NCBI GenBank assembly: GCA_007922195.1
Contig: ML681989.1
Span: 46,817,089-46,881,088, forward strand
Direction of reading: 5' to 3'
From: Podocnemis expansa
Lineage: Eukaryota > Chordata > Testudines > Podocnemididae
DNA: 64,000 bases
The notes beneath the pieces were generated by a model that saw only the letters and a list, made by a program, of their open reading frames with translations, was not told the origin of the DNA and ran no database searches. Each line of letters begins with the position of its first letter. Position 1 is the first letter of the stretch. The position numbers and the translations under genes are program-made. Below, piece by piece: positions 45,484 through 55,620 of the stretch.

Positions 45484-46704
45484 ATGGACACTGCCCAGCT
45501 GCCCAGCCAGCACCGTGCAACAAACAGATCCTCTGCCTGCCTGCAGAGTCTCCTGCTGATGTGGGACACTCTGCTTGCAGACCCAGATAGTGCCCAGCCT
45601 GTGCCCGAGGCTGTCATCCAGCTGGGCTGCAGAGCAGAGCTAGTTCCCCTGCCCCATTCTGTGCCTTGCCAGGTCTGGGCCCAGGAGACCAGCCCAGACT
45701 GGTGGGAGTGGGTAGTGCTCCAAACCAGGGGGGTCGACCAGGGCCAGCTTCAACCTCCTGGTCGCAGAACTCGCCCCGCTGCTGTGCTGAAGGGACACCA
45801 CCATGAGACCTGCCATTCCTGTGGACAAAAGAGTGGCCATCGCCCTGTGGAAGATGGCTACTACGGAGTCACACAGGTCTGTGGTGCACCTGTTCGGCAT
45901 CGGCAGGTCCACCACTGGCAACATTCTGTTGGAGGTCACCAGGGCCATCAACCAGATCCTGCTGCAACACCTTGTCACCCAAGGGGAGCTGCAGAACACC
46001 ATTACTGGCATGGCCACACTGGGCTTTGCCAATTGTGTGGGGATCCTGGACGCCACACACATTCCCATGAGAGCCCTGGAGCACAGAGCCACAGACTACT
46101 GAAACTGCAAGGGGTACCATTCTATCATCCTGCAGGCCCTTGTGGACCACCGGGGCATTTTCCAAAACTGTTACGTGGGATGGCCAGGGAGGGCCATAAT
46201 GCCAGGGTCCTCTGTAACTCTGCCCTATACCGGGACATAGAGGCAGGCACCTTCTTCCCCCCCTCCTAACATCAATGTTGGGGGAGTAGAGGCACCCGTC
46301 CTCATTGTGGCAGACGTGGACTATCCCCTGTGCCCCTGGTTCATGCGGCCGTACACAGGGCCCCTCGATCCCCAATGACAGATTTTCAACCGCCGGCTGA
46401 GCCACTGCCGCCAGGTGGTCGAGCAGGCATTTGGCCACCTCAAGGCATGCTGGAGGTGCCTCCTTACACACCTCCACCTTGCAGAGAGGACAATAGTGCA
46501 GGTCATCAGTGTATGTGTGTGGCCCTGCACAACTTCTGTGAGCAGCGGGGTGAACCCACTGCAGCTGCCTGGGAAGCTGAGGCACAGCTCCTTGCTGGGG
46601 ACTACAAGGAACCCAGACCTGTGCCCACATGGGAGCAGCCATCACAGAGAGCTGTGACAGTGTGGGACGCACTCATGAACACCTTTGCCCTGGAGGACCT
46701 CTGA
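45484..46704 (+). pseudogene. Harbinger DDE transposase, frameshifted
   Basis: The N-terminus is likely at MDTAQLPSQHR. From 45803 the frame reads MRPAIPVDKRVAIALWKM, GIGRSTTGNILLEVTR, then the first catalytic Asp in VGILDATHIPMRA, a stop at 46100-46102, NCKGYHSIILQALVDHRG, a one-base loss near 46195, RAHNARVLCNSALYRDIEAG-type sequence, the second Asp region (DVDYPLCPW) at about 46315-46335, and the catalytic Glu in VVEQAFGHLKACWRCLLTH near 46415. It would cut at the TATGTCCACA ends. At least one stop and several frame changes lie between conserved blocks. A plus-strand AATAAA lies at 46794-46799, 90 bp after the stop. Confidence 0.88.
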
Positions 46705-46793
46705 GGGCCAGGCCTACCCTGCCCCATACCACCCTCTCCCCCATTCACCCACAGCCAGCCCCCACCCATCCACCCGCACTGTGAACTACCCCC

Positions 46794-46836
46794 AATAAAA
46801 CCATGCACAACCAAGAATGCATTTCAAACATTTATT
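46794..46836. terminator. Convergent poly(A) signals of the two Harbinger genes
   Basis: AATAAA on the plus strand at 46794-46799 follows the transposase. AATAAA on the minus strand (TTTATT at 46831-46836) follows the DNA-binding protein gene. The signals are about 30 bp apart, so the two transcripts would overlap at their 3' ends. Confidence 0.6.
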
Positions 46837-46839
46837 TAA

Positions 46840-48880
46840 CAAAACAGGGGTTGGGGCAGGGAAGGGCTGGGGAGGGTTACAGGACAGGGCAATGTGGGGA
46901 CAGCCTGGGGGGAGGGCCAGCAACTTGGAATGGGAAGACTGGGGGGAGGGGGAGTCTGGGGGGAGGGCCAGCAACTTGGAAGGGGGAGACTGGGGAAGGG
47001 GGTGGGGGGTCTGGGTGGCAGGAGAGAACTTAGGCATGGCCTGTGGCGGGGTCTGGGGGTGGTGGTGTTCCCTGCCCCTGCCCACGGATGCCCTGGGTCC
47101 GGGGTTGCCTCTGGGGAAGGCCAGGTGGAGGACCCCTGCATCTGCAGGAGGGGCCATCTGCTCCACCAGCTGGCTGACGCTGCTGGCAATGGCCTCGACC
47201 GCAGTGGGCAGGCGGTCACAGAGGCACTCGAAGGCCTGAACCTGGTGCTCGCTGGCCTGCGCCCGGCGCTCCAGGGTGGAAACCACCTGGTTGTCTGCAG
47301 CTGCTGCCTGCTGCAGCAGGCGGAGGGCAGAGTCCTGCCGCCTGGCTTGGTCTTGGCGCCAGGCCTGGGTTGATGCCTCTGTCCACTGCCGCAGCTCCTC
47401 CAGACTCTCAAGGATCTCGCCACGCATCTGGGGGCCCATCCTCCTCCCCCTTGGTGGTCTCGGGCTGAGGCATCGGGCAGGTGGTGTGGCACGGCGGGTG
47501 GCTGGGCAACCTGCTGGAGGGCAGCAGAAAACACAGTTGGCCTCTGCTGCCTGCTGGCCTTGTCTGTGTGCGGCCTTCTCTGTGTGCAGCCTGTCTGCAG
47601 CACACACCTCTGCCCTGACTGTCAGCAGGACTCAGGATCCTGTGGGACATTGACCCTGGGGTAGGGCTACCGGATCCCAAAGCCTCAAAAGGAGGCCAGG
47701 GAAGTAAAAAAAGGAGGACATTGGAGGACGCATGGGAGAAAATGTAGTATGGATGTGATATTCTTTGGTGTTTAGGGGGCCCTGGAACACTTTCCCGTAC
47801 AAATAAGTATTCTATGGCATTCCAGGATACTTCAACCCCTACAGTAAAAAGCCTGACGAAAACCTGTATTTTAAAATGCCTGCCAGACAAAGAAGGTGAT
47901 GATAAAAAGAAGAACAGGAAGGTTGAAAGTGGACCATGTTCTCCTTTTGTCTGACATCTGGTAACCGTACCCTGGAGGCACACATGCTAGTGGTACCCAC
48001 AATGGTGAGCTGGACTCACCCACACCTTGCTCTGGGGGGGTCTCCCAAGGCCACTTGCGAGTGGCGAGGCCTACATGCTCTCTACCCCACCCAAGATGCA
48101 GCTGCATCTTTGACACCCAGCCCCTGTTAACCACCCCCAGGCACACAGGGGCCTGTGACCCTGGTGCCACCTGTCTCTCAGGTACCCGTGGCCATAGGAG
48201 GGCCTTTGCACCCACCGACCCTATGCCTTACCTGCCCCAGTGCCCGGCCCTGTACCCCCTCACTGCCCATGACCTGGACAGGCCCAGCCCTGCATGCTTC
48301 CGTGGAAGAGGAAGACTTACCCACAGGGGCTCCAGAGGTCTCAGGCCCCTGCTCCTCTGCACTGCTCTCTGCGTTGGTGCCAGGGAACAGCTCGGGGGTC
48401 CCTGGTGTGGCCTCCGCTGCTGGTGGTGGTGCGGCAGGAGGCTGCCCGATGGAGACTTCGGACCCCATGTCTGCTGCTTCAGGGCCAGAGGACGAGCTGT
48501 GCTGCACCCCGGTGTCCACAACCTAGGCTGGCAGGCCGCTGAGCTCCGGCCCCAGGAAGGCATGGAACTCATCATAGAAGGGGCAGGTAGCACTGCTACG
48601 TGCCCCCTGAAGCTCCCGTGCCTCCCTGGTCCAGGCATGGTCCTGCCTGAGGGCCTTTATTTTCAAGCGCACCTGCTCAGTGGTGCAGTCATGGCCCTCA
48701 GCGGACAGCACCGCGGCAATGTCCGCATATATGTCCTGGTTCCAGTGGCTTGCCCGGAACCAGGACAGGATGTCCTCCCTCCTCCAGATGCTGAGGAGGC
48801 AGTGGACCGACTCAGCTGTCCAGATGGGGGCACGGCATCACCCCCCTGGGGCACTGGTGCCACGTGCTGCCATGCCTTCA
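46840..48880 (-). pseudogene. Harbinger Myb/SANT-like DNA-binding protein, probable intron
   Basis: The minus strand reads at about 48560-48860 a Myb/SANT-like trihelix: VHCLLSIWRREDILSWF, then TTEQVRLKIKALRQDHA, ending CPFYDEFHAFLGPE, the form found in Harbinger partner proteins. An acidic Ser/Pro-rich linker follows (48178-48519), after a stop near 48523. A candidate donor CACGG|GTACC at 48186/48185 and acceptor TTTTCTGCTGCCCTCCAG ending at 47514 would remove about 670 bp and join to a coiled-coil-like C-terminus (EILESLEELRQWTEASTQA). The partner helps the transposase enter the nucleus and bind the ends. Frame breaks make it a pseudogene. Confidence 0.7.
47659..47972. mobile_element. 314-bp terminal-inverted-repeat element inside the Harbinger intron
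   Basis: The left end GGGTAGGGCTACCGGATCCC and the right end (reverse complement GGGTACGGTTACCAGATGTC) are imperfect inverted repeats, followed on both sides inward by AAAAGGAGG/ACAAAAGGAG. The target duplication is unclear (TGG possible). It lies wholly within the predicted intron of the SANT-type gene, so it need not have disrupted the protein. Superfamily undetermined. Confidence 0.65.
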
Positions 48881-49227
48881 TAGGCCTGTCAGCACAATGG
48901 CAGGCATGCATGAGAAGGGACTTCCTGTTTCCCTTGGGTGCTGTGCACCCTGGGAAGGTCAGGACAGTTATTTCAAAACAATGCTTGTTTCGAAATAACC
49001 ATTGTTTCAAAACAGCATGTCCCAACGGCGTTATTTTGAAATGACTCATTTCAAAATAACTGTCATTTCAAAATGGAAGGGGTTTAAGGTGTTTCGAAAT
49101 GACGGCTCTTGTTTTGAAATGACAGAGCCCGTCGTTTTGAAACAAGAAAACATCGTGTGGACATTCAGGTTTTTATTTCGAAACAACCAGTGTTGTTCTG
49201 AAATAAAAGGCTCATGTGGACATACCC

Positions 49228-49331
49228 CTTGTTACTTACATACTTGTAGAACCCCTTCTTGTTATCTTACACATCCCTTGCTAGCCACAACTCCAATTGC
49301 CCTTTGGCCTTTCTGATTTTGTCCATGAAGT
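49228..49331 (-). pseudogene. CR1 ORF2 linker between the two insertions
   Basis: About 100 bp (CTTACATACTTGTAGAACCC, TTGCTAGCCACAACTCCAAT, GGCCTTTCTGATTTTGTCC) match the CR1 segment between endonuclease and RT. This island is the main evidence that a single CR1 spans the region. Confidence 0.85.
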
Positions 49332-49689
49332 CAGGGGCATCACTCGCACTGGGCACAGGTGGCCTGTGCCCCGAATCTCCCTGGCTGTGCCCCCAGTCTT
49401 TTCTCTGGACCCCCAGTGCCGGGGCAGGGAGAGGCAGCCAGTCCCCAGCAGCGCAGAGAGAGGGGGAGGTCACTGAGCCACTGAGTTGCAGCTGCCCCTC
49501 CCCCACCCACATGCTACAGCCGTGTCTGTAGCTCAGCCAGGGGAGGGGAAGGGAGGGGAGGGGAAGGAGGCAGCAGCTCCAGCATGGGCTTCTCTCTGGA
49601 GGACAGAGCAGGTAGGAGTTTGGGGGGGGGGCACTGGAGGCCCTGGTCAGGTGGTGGGGAGAGGAAGGGCTGACTGGGGCCAAGGGGGC

Positions 49690-50290
49690 TTCCCTGTATG
49701 GGCTCCAACCCCTGGGTGGAAGCAGGGAATTAGTCCCTGGCCTGAGGGATTCTCCAAGGCCTTTGGGATCCAGGTGGGGCTGTGGAGGGTGCCAATAGGC
49801 ATCCAGGTCCCGGGTGGGATTGGCAGGGGTGCTCCCGAACCTCAGGGGCCCATGTGGGACTGGTGGGGGTGTCCCTAGGCATCTGGGGCCCAGGTGGTAC
49901 TCAGGGGGCTACCCCTAGGCTTCTCAGCCCTGGGTGCGACTGGGGGGGAGGCTGTCCATAGACCTCCAAGCCCTGGGTGGGATGGGCAAGGGTGCCCCCA
50001 AGCCTCTGGGGCCCATATGGGGCTGTTAGGGGTGTCCCTAGGCCTCTGGGCCCCAGTTCTGGCAGAGGGACTCCCCCCAGGCCTTTGGACCTAGCTGGGG
50101 CCTTGGGTGTGCCAATAGGCCTTCAGGCCCAACGTGGGATGGGTAGGGGTGCCCCTAAACCTCTGGGGCCCATGTGGGACTGGGGCAGTGTCCATAGACC
50201 TCTGGGGCCCAGCTGGGATTGGCAGGGGTACCCCTCGGCTGGGGGCATTCCCCCCATGGCCTCTAGATCCCAGCTGGGTCCATGAGTGTC
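49690..50290. repeat. Degenerate GC-rich minisatellite, unit about 55-60 bp
   Basis: About ten irregular copies of a unit containing CCTCTGGGGCCCATGTGGGA, then GGGGTGTCCCTAGG. Spacing of GGGGCCCA words is roughly 55-60 bases with insertions. It generates the long open frames on both strands in 49.5-50.5 kb. Confidence 0.75.
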
Positions 50291-50869
50291 TTCCCATTGC
50301 CTACAGGGGGGAACCCCCCATGTCCTCCGGGCCTCGGCAGTGGGTGGCCTGGGAATGGAACCCCTCACATGAGCCGCAGGTGGGCCAAGGGATGTTCCTC
50401 AGCCTCTGTCCGGGTGAGGGTCAGGCCAGCAGAAGGCTGGTGAGTCACGGACCATCCCTCAGTCTTGGGTCCCTGGGGATCAGGTTGGTGGCCAGGCTGC
50501 TGTGATGCAGCCCTGGCCAGGGAGCCCCCCACAGCTCAGGGGGTGAGGCTCAGGTGCCAACCCAGAGTCTCCTGCCCTCAGCTCATGCCCAGCCCATCGT
50601 GCTGCCCTGGGGTCTCCTGCCCTCTCCCCATTCCCATGTGTCAGGGCTGGCCTGGCCTGGGGTCCCCTGCCCTCACCACATGCCCAGGTGGTGGAGCTGC
50701 CTGGTCTGACCACAAGGTCTCACGTGGCCGTGGGGCTGGCCTGGCACAAGCATGCAGCCTCCTGCCCTTGCCTTGTTGCCTCAATTGTGAGGCTGAGGCA
50801 GCAGGTGGTCTGGGAGGGTAACATCATCAACAGTGATAGTATTTGTAAAGTTGAACTCTGCTGAACAGC

Positions 50870-51717
50870 ACCATATGCTGTGCCTAATATTTATCCTGTG
50901 CTTGAAATTGTTCTCTTGTGCGTGAGATTGTTCTACATTAAGCAGAAAGTGACTGGAGGTGTGGGGCAGGGACAGATAATATGGAGGGACAGAGATAATT
51001 AATTGTATTTACCTTTAAGGTACATGTTAATTAATGTTGTGTATATGTCCTTTAGTGTCATAAGTGAAATAATTCTGTAACCCTGATAAATAGGCATTAT
51101 AAACAATGTCCAACAAGACTCCATATTGCCAGTTTGGAACTCCTGCTTAAACATTGTACTCCATTTTGTATATTTGATGAAACCTGGTTTAGGCAAAGGC
51201 TGTGTATGTTCATTTAAATGTGTGAATGAAGGGTGTGTGTGTGAAGGGACCAGTCTCAATTGCCAGCCTGTCTTGATGGAGCACAATTACCATCTAACTA
51301 GCCGAACAATGCAGACATCTCTGATTGAAGCAAACAGAAGGAGCCACCCCAGAAAGAAAAGAACAAACTACAATCAAGCCTGCAAGAGACTGGTGGCCAA
51401 TGATCTCAAACAAACCCTGAGGGCAACATGACACAGCAAATCCTATAGACTTACATGAGGGCCAGCAAGTATAAAAGATAGATAAGCACATGAAAACTTT
51501 GGGGTCTAATTCTGACGCTGTCATCTTGGAGCATCGGATTCACAACCTAGCTGGCAACTAGGCTGGCTCAAGCAACACATGAAAGGATTGGTAATTATAT
51601 ACCAGGTTGCAGAATTTCTCGTGTGTGTGTGACAGATTGCTTTTTGCTATCCTTACTTATTTACATTAAATGTGGCATATTGCCTTGTCCCCTGAATAAG
51701 ATCCTGCTAGTCTTTTC
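50870..51717 (+). mobile_element. LTR-like element, sense copy of an inverted pair
   Basis: It contains a TATA-like AGTATAAAAGATAG (about 51469) and a poly(A)-like GAATAAGATCCTGC (about 51695), spaced as in an LTR promoter and R region, ending near CTAGTCTTTTCT. The second half has an inverted homologue at 51793-52310. The left limit is approximate. No retroviral coding sequence was found. Confidence 0.55.
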
Positions 51718-51792
51718 TTTTGGGTGTTCTTGTTCCACATCATTTTAGTAGGTGCTCTTTTGGTATAACAGAGGAAATGGAATTGTTAGAAA

Positions 51793-52310
51793 AGATTAGC
51801 AGGATCTTATTCAGGGGACAAGGTCATATGCCACATTTATCTGTAAATGTGAAAATAGCAAAAAAAACCCAGACACATACATTGATACCCATGAAATTTT
51901 GGAAGCTGGCATGATTTAATTACGAGTCCTTTTACATGTTGCAAGATCCAGCCCAGTGGGCAACTAAGCTTGGCACAAGGAGGGAGCCAGGGCTCTCTAG
52001 GTCATGAATCTGCTGCGCTAAGATGACAGTTGGAGAATGAGACACAAAATTTTCATGTTTTTTTGTACTTGCTGAGTCTCATGTGAGTGTACGAGGCTTG
52101 CTGTGTCTTGCTGCCTCAAAGCTCCTGTCTGATAATTATTCATCACCAGTCATTTGCAGACATGACTTTGCTCTTGTATTTTGTTTTTCTCTTTCTGGGG
52201 TAGATTCTTCTTGCTTTTTAGGGATTAGTTTCAATTGTTCATCCATTAAGGTGGTACTTGCATTTCATCAGGAGAGGCTGGCATCAACTGATCCCATCAC
52301 ACACCCTTGA
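51793..52310 (-). mobile_element. LTR-like element, antisense copy of an inverted pair
   Basis: Its reverse complement follows the sense copy: TAAATGTGGCATATGACCTT, GTCCCCTGAATAAGATCCTG, upstream AACATGAAAATTTTGTGTCT (sense copy CACATGAAAACTTTGGGGTC), and further upstream ACCCCAGAAAGAGAAAAACA (sense copy ACCCCAGAAAGAAAAGAACA). The two copies face each other end to end with about 75 bp between. Confidence 0.6.
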
Positions 52311-52780
52311 TTCACACATCTTTTTCATACATATTTAAATGAAATTACAGTGTTACCTCTTAAAAAAATTTCATCAAGAATATAAAATGAGTTCCATATT
52401 TACAATATGGAGCTTTGTTAAATATTGGTTATAATGTCTATTAAACTGAGTTAAATATTTTAGTCATGATATTAAAGAGCAGATACACAGTGCTGCCTAA
52501 CAGATGCTTAAAGGTAACTTCTGTTCATTTTATCTGTGTCCCTACATTGTGGCTACAGAAGACTGAGCAAATATTAGCAGACTGGGCCTGGGGAAAAAAA
52601 TCCTGAGATTTGAGAGTTCTGGTGGGAGATCATGAGTGAGGCTTTACCTACCAATAATGTCGCTACTTAATGTCACTATTTATTCTGCTCTTCAGTTTTG
52701 CCCTCCTATGAAATGTGCACAGCATAAGTACACCTACCAGGCAGCATGCAACAAAGTTAACCATCCTTTTACTGAAAAGT
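52311..52780. other. AT-rich sequence inside the hAT element, nothing recognised
   Basis: No supported feature. Confidence 0.45.
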
Positions 52781-52784
52781 TCCA

Positions 52785-52990
52785 GGGAGGGTAGCCTTGT
52801 TAGTCTAATCCAGTAAAAATAGAAAAGAGTCCTGTGGTACTTTTAAAGAGCAACACATTTATTTATCACATGAGCAAAATCCCATTTGGAAACCATTTTC
52901 AACTGTCTGACAAAGTGGGATTTCACCCACAAAAGCTCTAACAATAAATAAATTTGTTACACTTTGAAAGTGCCTTGCTTGTTTTACAGT
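52785..52990. mobile_element. Palindromic Penelope tail pair, diverged
   Basis: Antisense tail (GGGTAGCCTTGTTAGTCTAA, AAAGAGTCCTGTGGTAC, TTATTTATCACATGAGC) and sense tail (GTCTGACAAAGTGGGATTTC, ACAAAAGCTC, AATAAATAAATTTGTTA, GTGCCTTGCTTG). The core is degenerate (CTGACAA; CACAAAAGC). Same head-to-head layout as three other sites. Confidence 0.7.
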
Positions 52991-54066
52991 TGCCGTACTT
53001 TATTGTGAATTCCTGTAATGTTGCCTGTCTTGCATTGGATAGTGTGATCCCAGTAATGCTGTATTTTTTTGTTTGGACTCGCTGTTTCCTGTGAGAGTGG
53101 GTTTACTTAGTTTTTGTTGCTAAATCCTCTCTGCTTTGTTTCCCCAGCAGGGGGATTGGGAGTCTGGCAGGAGCTAAGGGCAGGGTGGGAGGAATACTGC
53201 AGGAGGCTTCTCTGCTTTGTTTTCAGTTCACTTTGTTGTCCTCTCTTTCGCTATTTGCTGGGAAGGCAGAAGGCAGGCAGCCTGGCTGTCTGGCTGGGGC
53301 TGCCAGTTTGGTGTGACCCTGCTCACAGCATTGCACTGGCAGCCCCAGCCAACCTGCCTGCTTGCCTCATGAGTTCCCCAACTTCCCCTACCTGGATTGC
53401 ATACACTTGGAAGCTGGGAGACTGTCAGAGCCTTTTTAAATTTCCTGCCCTGTGTTATAAGCCGCCTAGCATGGCAAATTGCAGCTGCTGTGCTGCCATC
53501 CCTCCACTCCCCTATTCCACAATCCCATGCTGCCACTCAAAGTGGAGGGCAAAGCATTACAGCAAAGTTCAGGGAAGGCATGGGCTCTATTTTAAAAGCT
53601 TGAGAACTGCAGTGGTAGGTGTCTTCAGCATGGGTCAGCAGGGTGTCATCTTTCATCTGGGCACTTAGATGCCATCCACTTCTCCAGTACATGGAGAAGC
53701 TAAACAAGTTGACTGGAAGTCCCAGGGATGGTCTGATCCACCACCCTCCCTCCCACTCCTATTTCCTGATCTGCCTGACTCCTGATGTTTAGCAACAGAA
53801 ACCTGTAGGAGATAGGGAAAGATATGCCTTGTCAGAGGAGGAGAATTTTTATATGTCCTCCTCACGTGGTCTGTGAGCCTTTAAGAGGATATTACCCTGA
53901 TTCATTTGTAGGGAACAATGGACGTGAATGATTGCTTATTTTACAGTTTTAATGCAGAGGGGTATGAAGGAGTTGTTGTATCACACCATTGAATGGGGTC
54001 TCTCTGTGGTGGGAGAGTGGTACAGAGGCTAAACACTCTGGACCAGGATAATCCATAGTAATCTAC
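52991..54066. other. Unrecognised sequence inside the hAT element
   Basis: The plus-strand frame 53114-53668 (184 codons) has no motif I recognise and no family similarity. Part of its span is also open in other frames, which argues against coding. Confidence 0.4.
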
Positions 54067-54427
54067 ATGGTCAGACTACATTGGTGCCTAGATAGCTGCT
54101 GGCTAGAAACTGACAGCTTCAATGTTAGTCATCAGCTGGCATGGCCCCAGGGAGCATATTTCCTTTCAGAAACATCACATCTCCATGTTTCCAAAATTTC
54201 CATTGCATGTGGAACTTCCCCTCTTCAAAATATTTCTTGTGAATTCCAGTTTCAAGTGGGGCCCAGGATAGGGGTAGGGCCTGTTGGGTCATGGGGGGTG
54301 GGGGAATCTGTTGTGGGTGTGGCCTATTGGGGGTGGACCCATGACAGGGGCAGGGTCTAGCACAGGAGGAGCCTGTGGGCCAGTGTCCCAGGTCTTTTTG
54401 CTATCCAGCAACGCCCCTGCCTGCAGT

Positions 54428-55620
54428 CCCAAGCAATATATTTGTATGCCTCCCTAGTCATCTGTCTAAGCTTCCACTTCCTGTAAGCTTCCTTTTTATG
54501 TTTTAGCTCAGTGCAGAGTTCTCTGTTAAGCCACACTGGGCACCTTCCACATTTGCTGTTCTTTCTGCTCATTGGCATGGTATCTCCCTGTGCCCTTAGC
54601 AGGGTCTCTTTAAAATACATCCAACACTCTTGGATGTCTTTCCCCTTCAGATCAGCGTCTCAAGGGATCCTGCCCATCAGCTCCCTAAGGGAGCCAAAAT
54701 CTGCTTTTCTGAAGTCCAGGATCTGTGTTTTGCTGCTTTCCTTTTTTCTATTAATCAGCATCTTGAACTCTACTATCTCATGGTCACTGCTGCCCACGTT
54801 GCTGTTCACTTCTACTTCCCTGATCAATTCTTCTCTGTTTGTGAGCAGCAAGGTCAAGAGGTGCAAGGAGTTGGTTCCTCCAGCATTTGTACCAGGAAGT
54901 TGTCCTCAACACTCTCCAAAAACTTCCTGGATTGCCTGTGCACTGCTGTATTGGCCTCCCAGCAGATGTCAAGGTAACTGAAGTCCCCCATGAGAACCAG
55001 GGCCTGTGATCTAGAAACTGCTTCCAGTTGTCTATAGAGTGCCCCATCCACCTCCTCCTTCTGGTCTGGTGGTCTATAGCAGACACCCACCAAGACATCC
55101 CTCTTGTTGCCCTTCCCTCTAAATTCAACCCACAGACTTTCAACTGGCTCATTTCTACTTCCATAGTGGAGCTCTGAGCAGTCAGACAGCTCTTTTACAT
55201 ACAGCAATATTCCTCCCCTTCTTCTTTGCTGCCTGTCCTTCCTGAACAGTTTATATCAATCCATGGCAGAGCTCCAGTCATGCAAGCTACCCCACCATGT
55301 CTCTATTATTTCAATTATATCATAGTTCCTTCTCTGCACCAGTACTACCAACTCTTCCTGCTTGTTTCCCAGGCTCTTTGCATTTGTGTACAGGCACCTA
55401 AAATACCGGCCTGATTCCCCTACTTTCCCATTGATTTTCACTTCTATTGCATTTACCTCCTTGCATTTTCTCCCAGCGTTGTCCTTCCCCTCTGCTTCAG
55501 GGATTAGGGCTTCATCAGGACACCTAAAACAATTATTTGATTCCCCCCATGTTCCAACTACCTTCTCAACAATCCCTCCATAACGATTCAGATACAGGCC
55601 CCCAGCAGGCAGCATACCTG
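54428..55620 (-). pseudogene. CR1 ORF2 endonuclease domain
   Basis: The N-terminal part at 55256-55615 has YTNAKSLGNKQEELVVLVQ and YDIIEIIETWWG (normally T-E-TWW). The frame 54854-55207 has [19 protein letters not shown] and [16 protein letters not shown], the GDFN-like active-site region of APE-type LINE endonucleases. The frame 54660-54866 gives LLTNREELIREVEVNSNVG and SDHEIVEF, the SDH catalytic histidine motif. The enzyme nicks target DNA to prime reverse transcription. Frame changes occur between the pieces. It is continued by 49228-49331 and then the RT at 45.19 kb. Confidence 0.87.

Larger units (their letters stand above)
45194..49227. mobile_element. Two-gene PIF/Harbinger transposon, 4,034 bp, TSD CTT
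   Basis: Both termini carry TATGTCCACATG (left CTATGTCCACATGCAGGG; right CTCATGTGGACATACCC), flanked by CTT at 45191-45193 and 49228-49230. Subterminal zones at both ends are rich in TTTCGAAAT palindromes. It holds a DDE transposase on the plus strand and a Myb/SANT-type DNA-binding partner on the minus strand, facing each other. Harbinger elements need both proteins. It sits inside the CR1 ORF2 and is itself hit by a 314-bp element. Stops and frameshifts show it is no longer autonomous. Confidence 0.88.
49332..54419. mobile_element. Large GC-rich hAT-type element, 5,088 bp, carrying nested repeats
   Basis: The left end CAGGGGCATCACTCGCACTG matches the left end of the 29099 element; the right end (reverse complement CAGGGGCGTTGCTGGATAG) matches the opposite end type. 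Flanks CATGAAGT (49324-49331) and CCTGCAGT (54420-54427) match at six of eight, and CR1 sequence is continuous across them. I found no hAT transposase (no recognisable DDE or dimerisation domain), so it is probably non-autonomous. It contains a minisatellite, an inverted LTR pair and a PLE palindrome. Two independent elements ending by chance at these positions cannot be fully excluded. Confidence 0.72.

Noticed and set aside
45352..46269. 305-codon plus-strand open frame
   Set aside because: It runs through the transposase in the wrong frame for most of its length; only its ends coincide with transposase residues. The real gene is frameshifted across three frames.
48055..49044. 329-codon plus-strand open frame
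   Set aside because: It is opposite to the SANT-type gene and continues into the Harbinger subterminal repeats; no motif, composition-driven.
53114..53668. 184-codon plus-strand open frame as a possible host gene
   Set aside because: No recognisable domain, inside a hAT element, and partly open in other frames.
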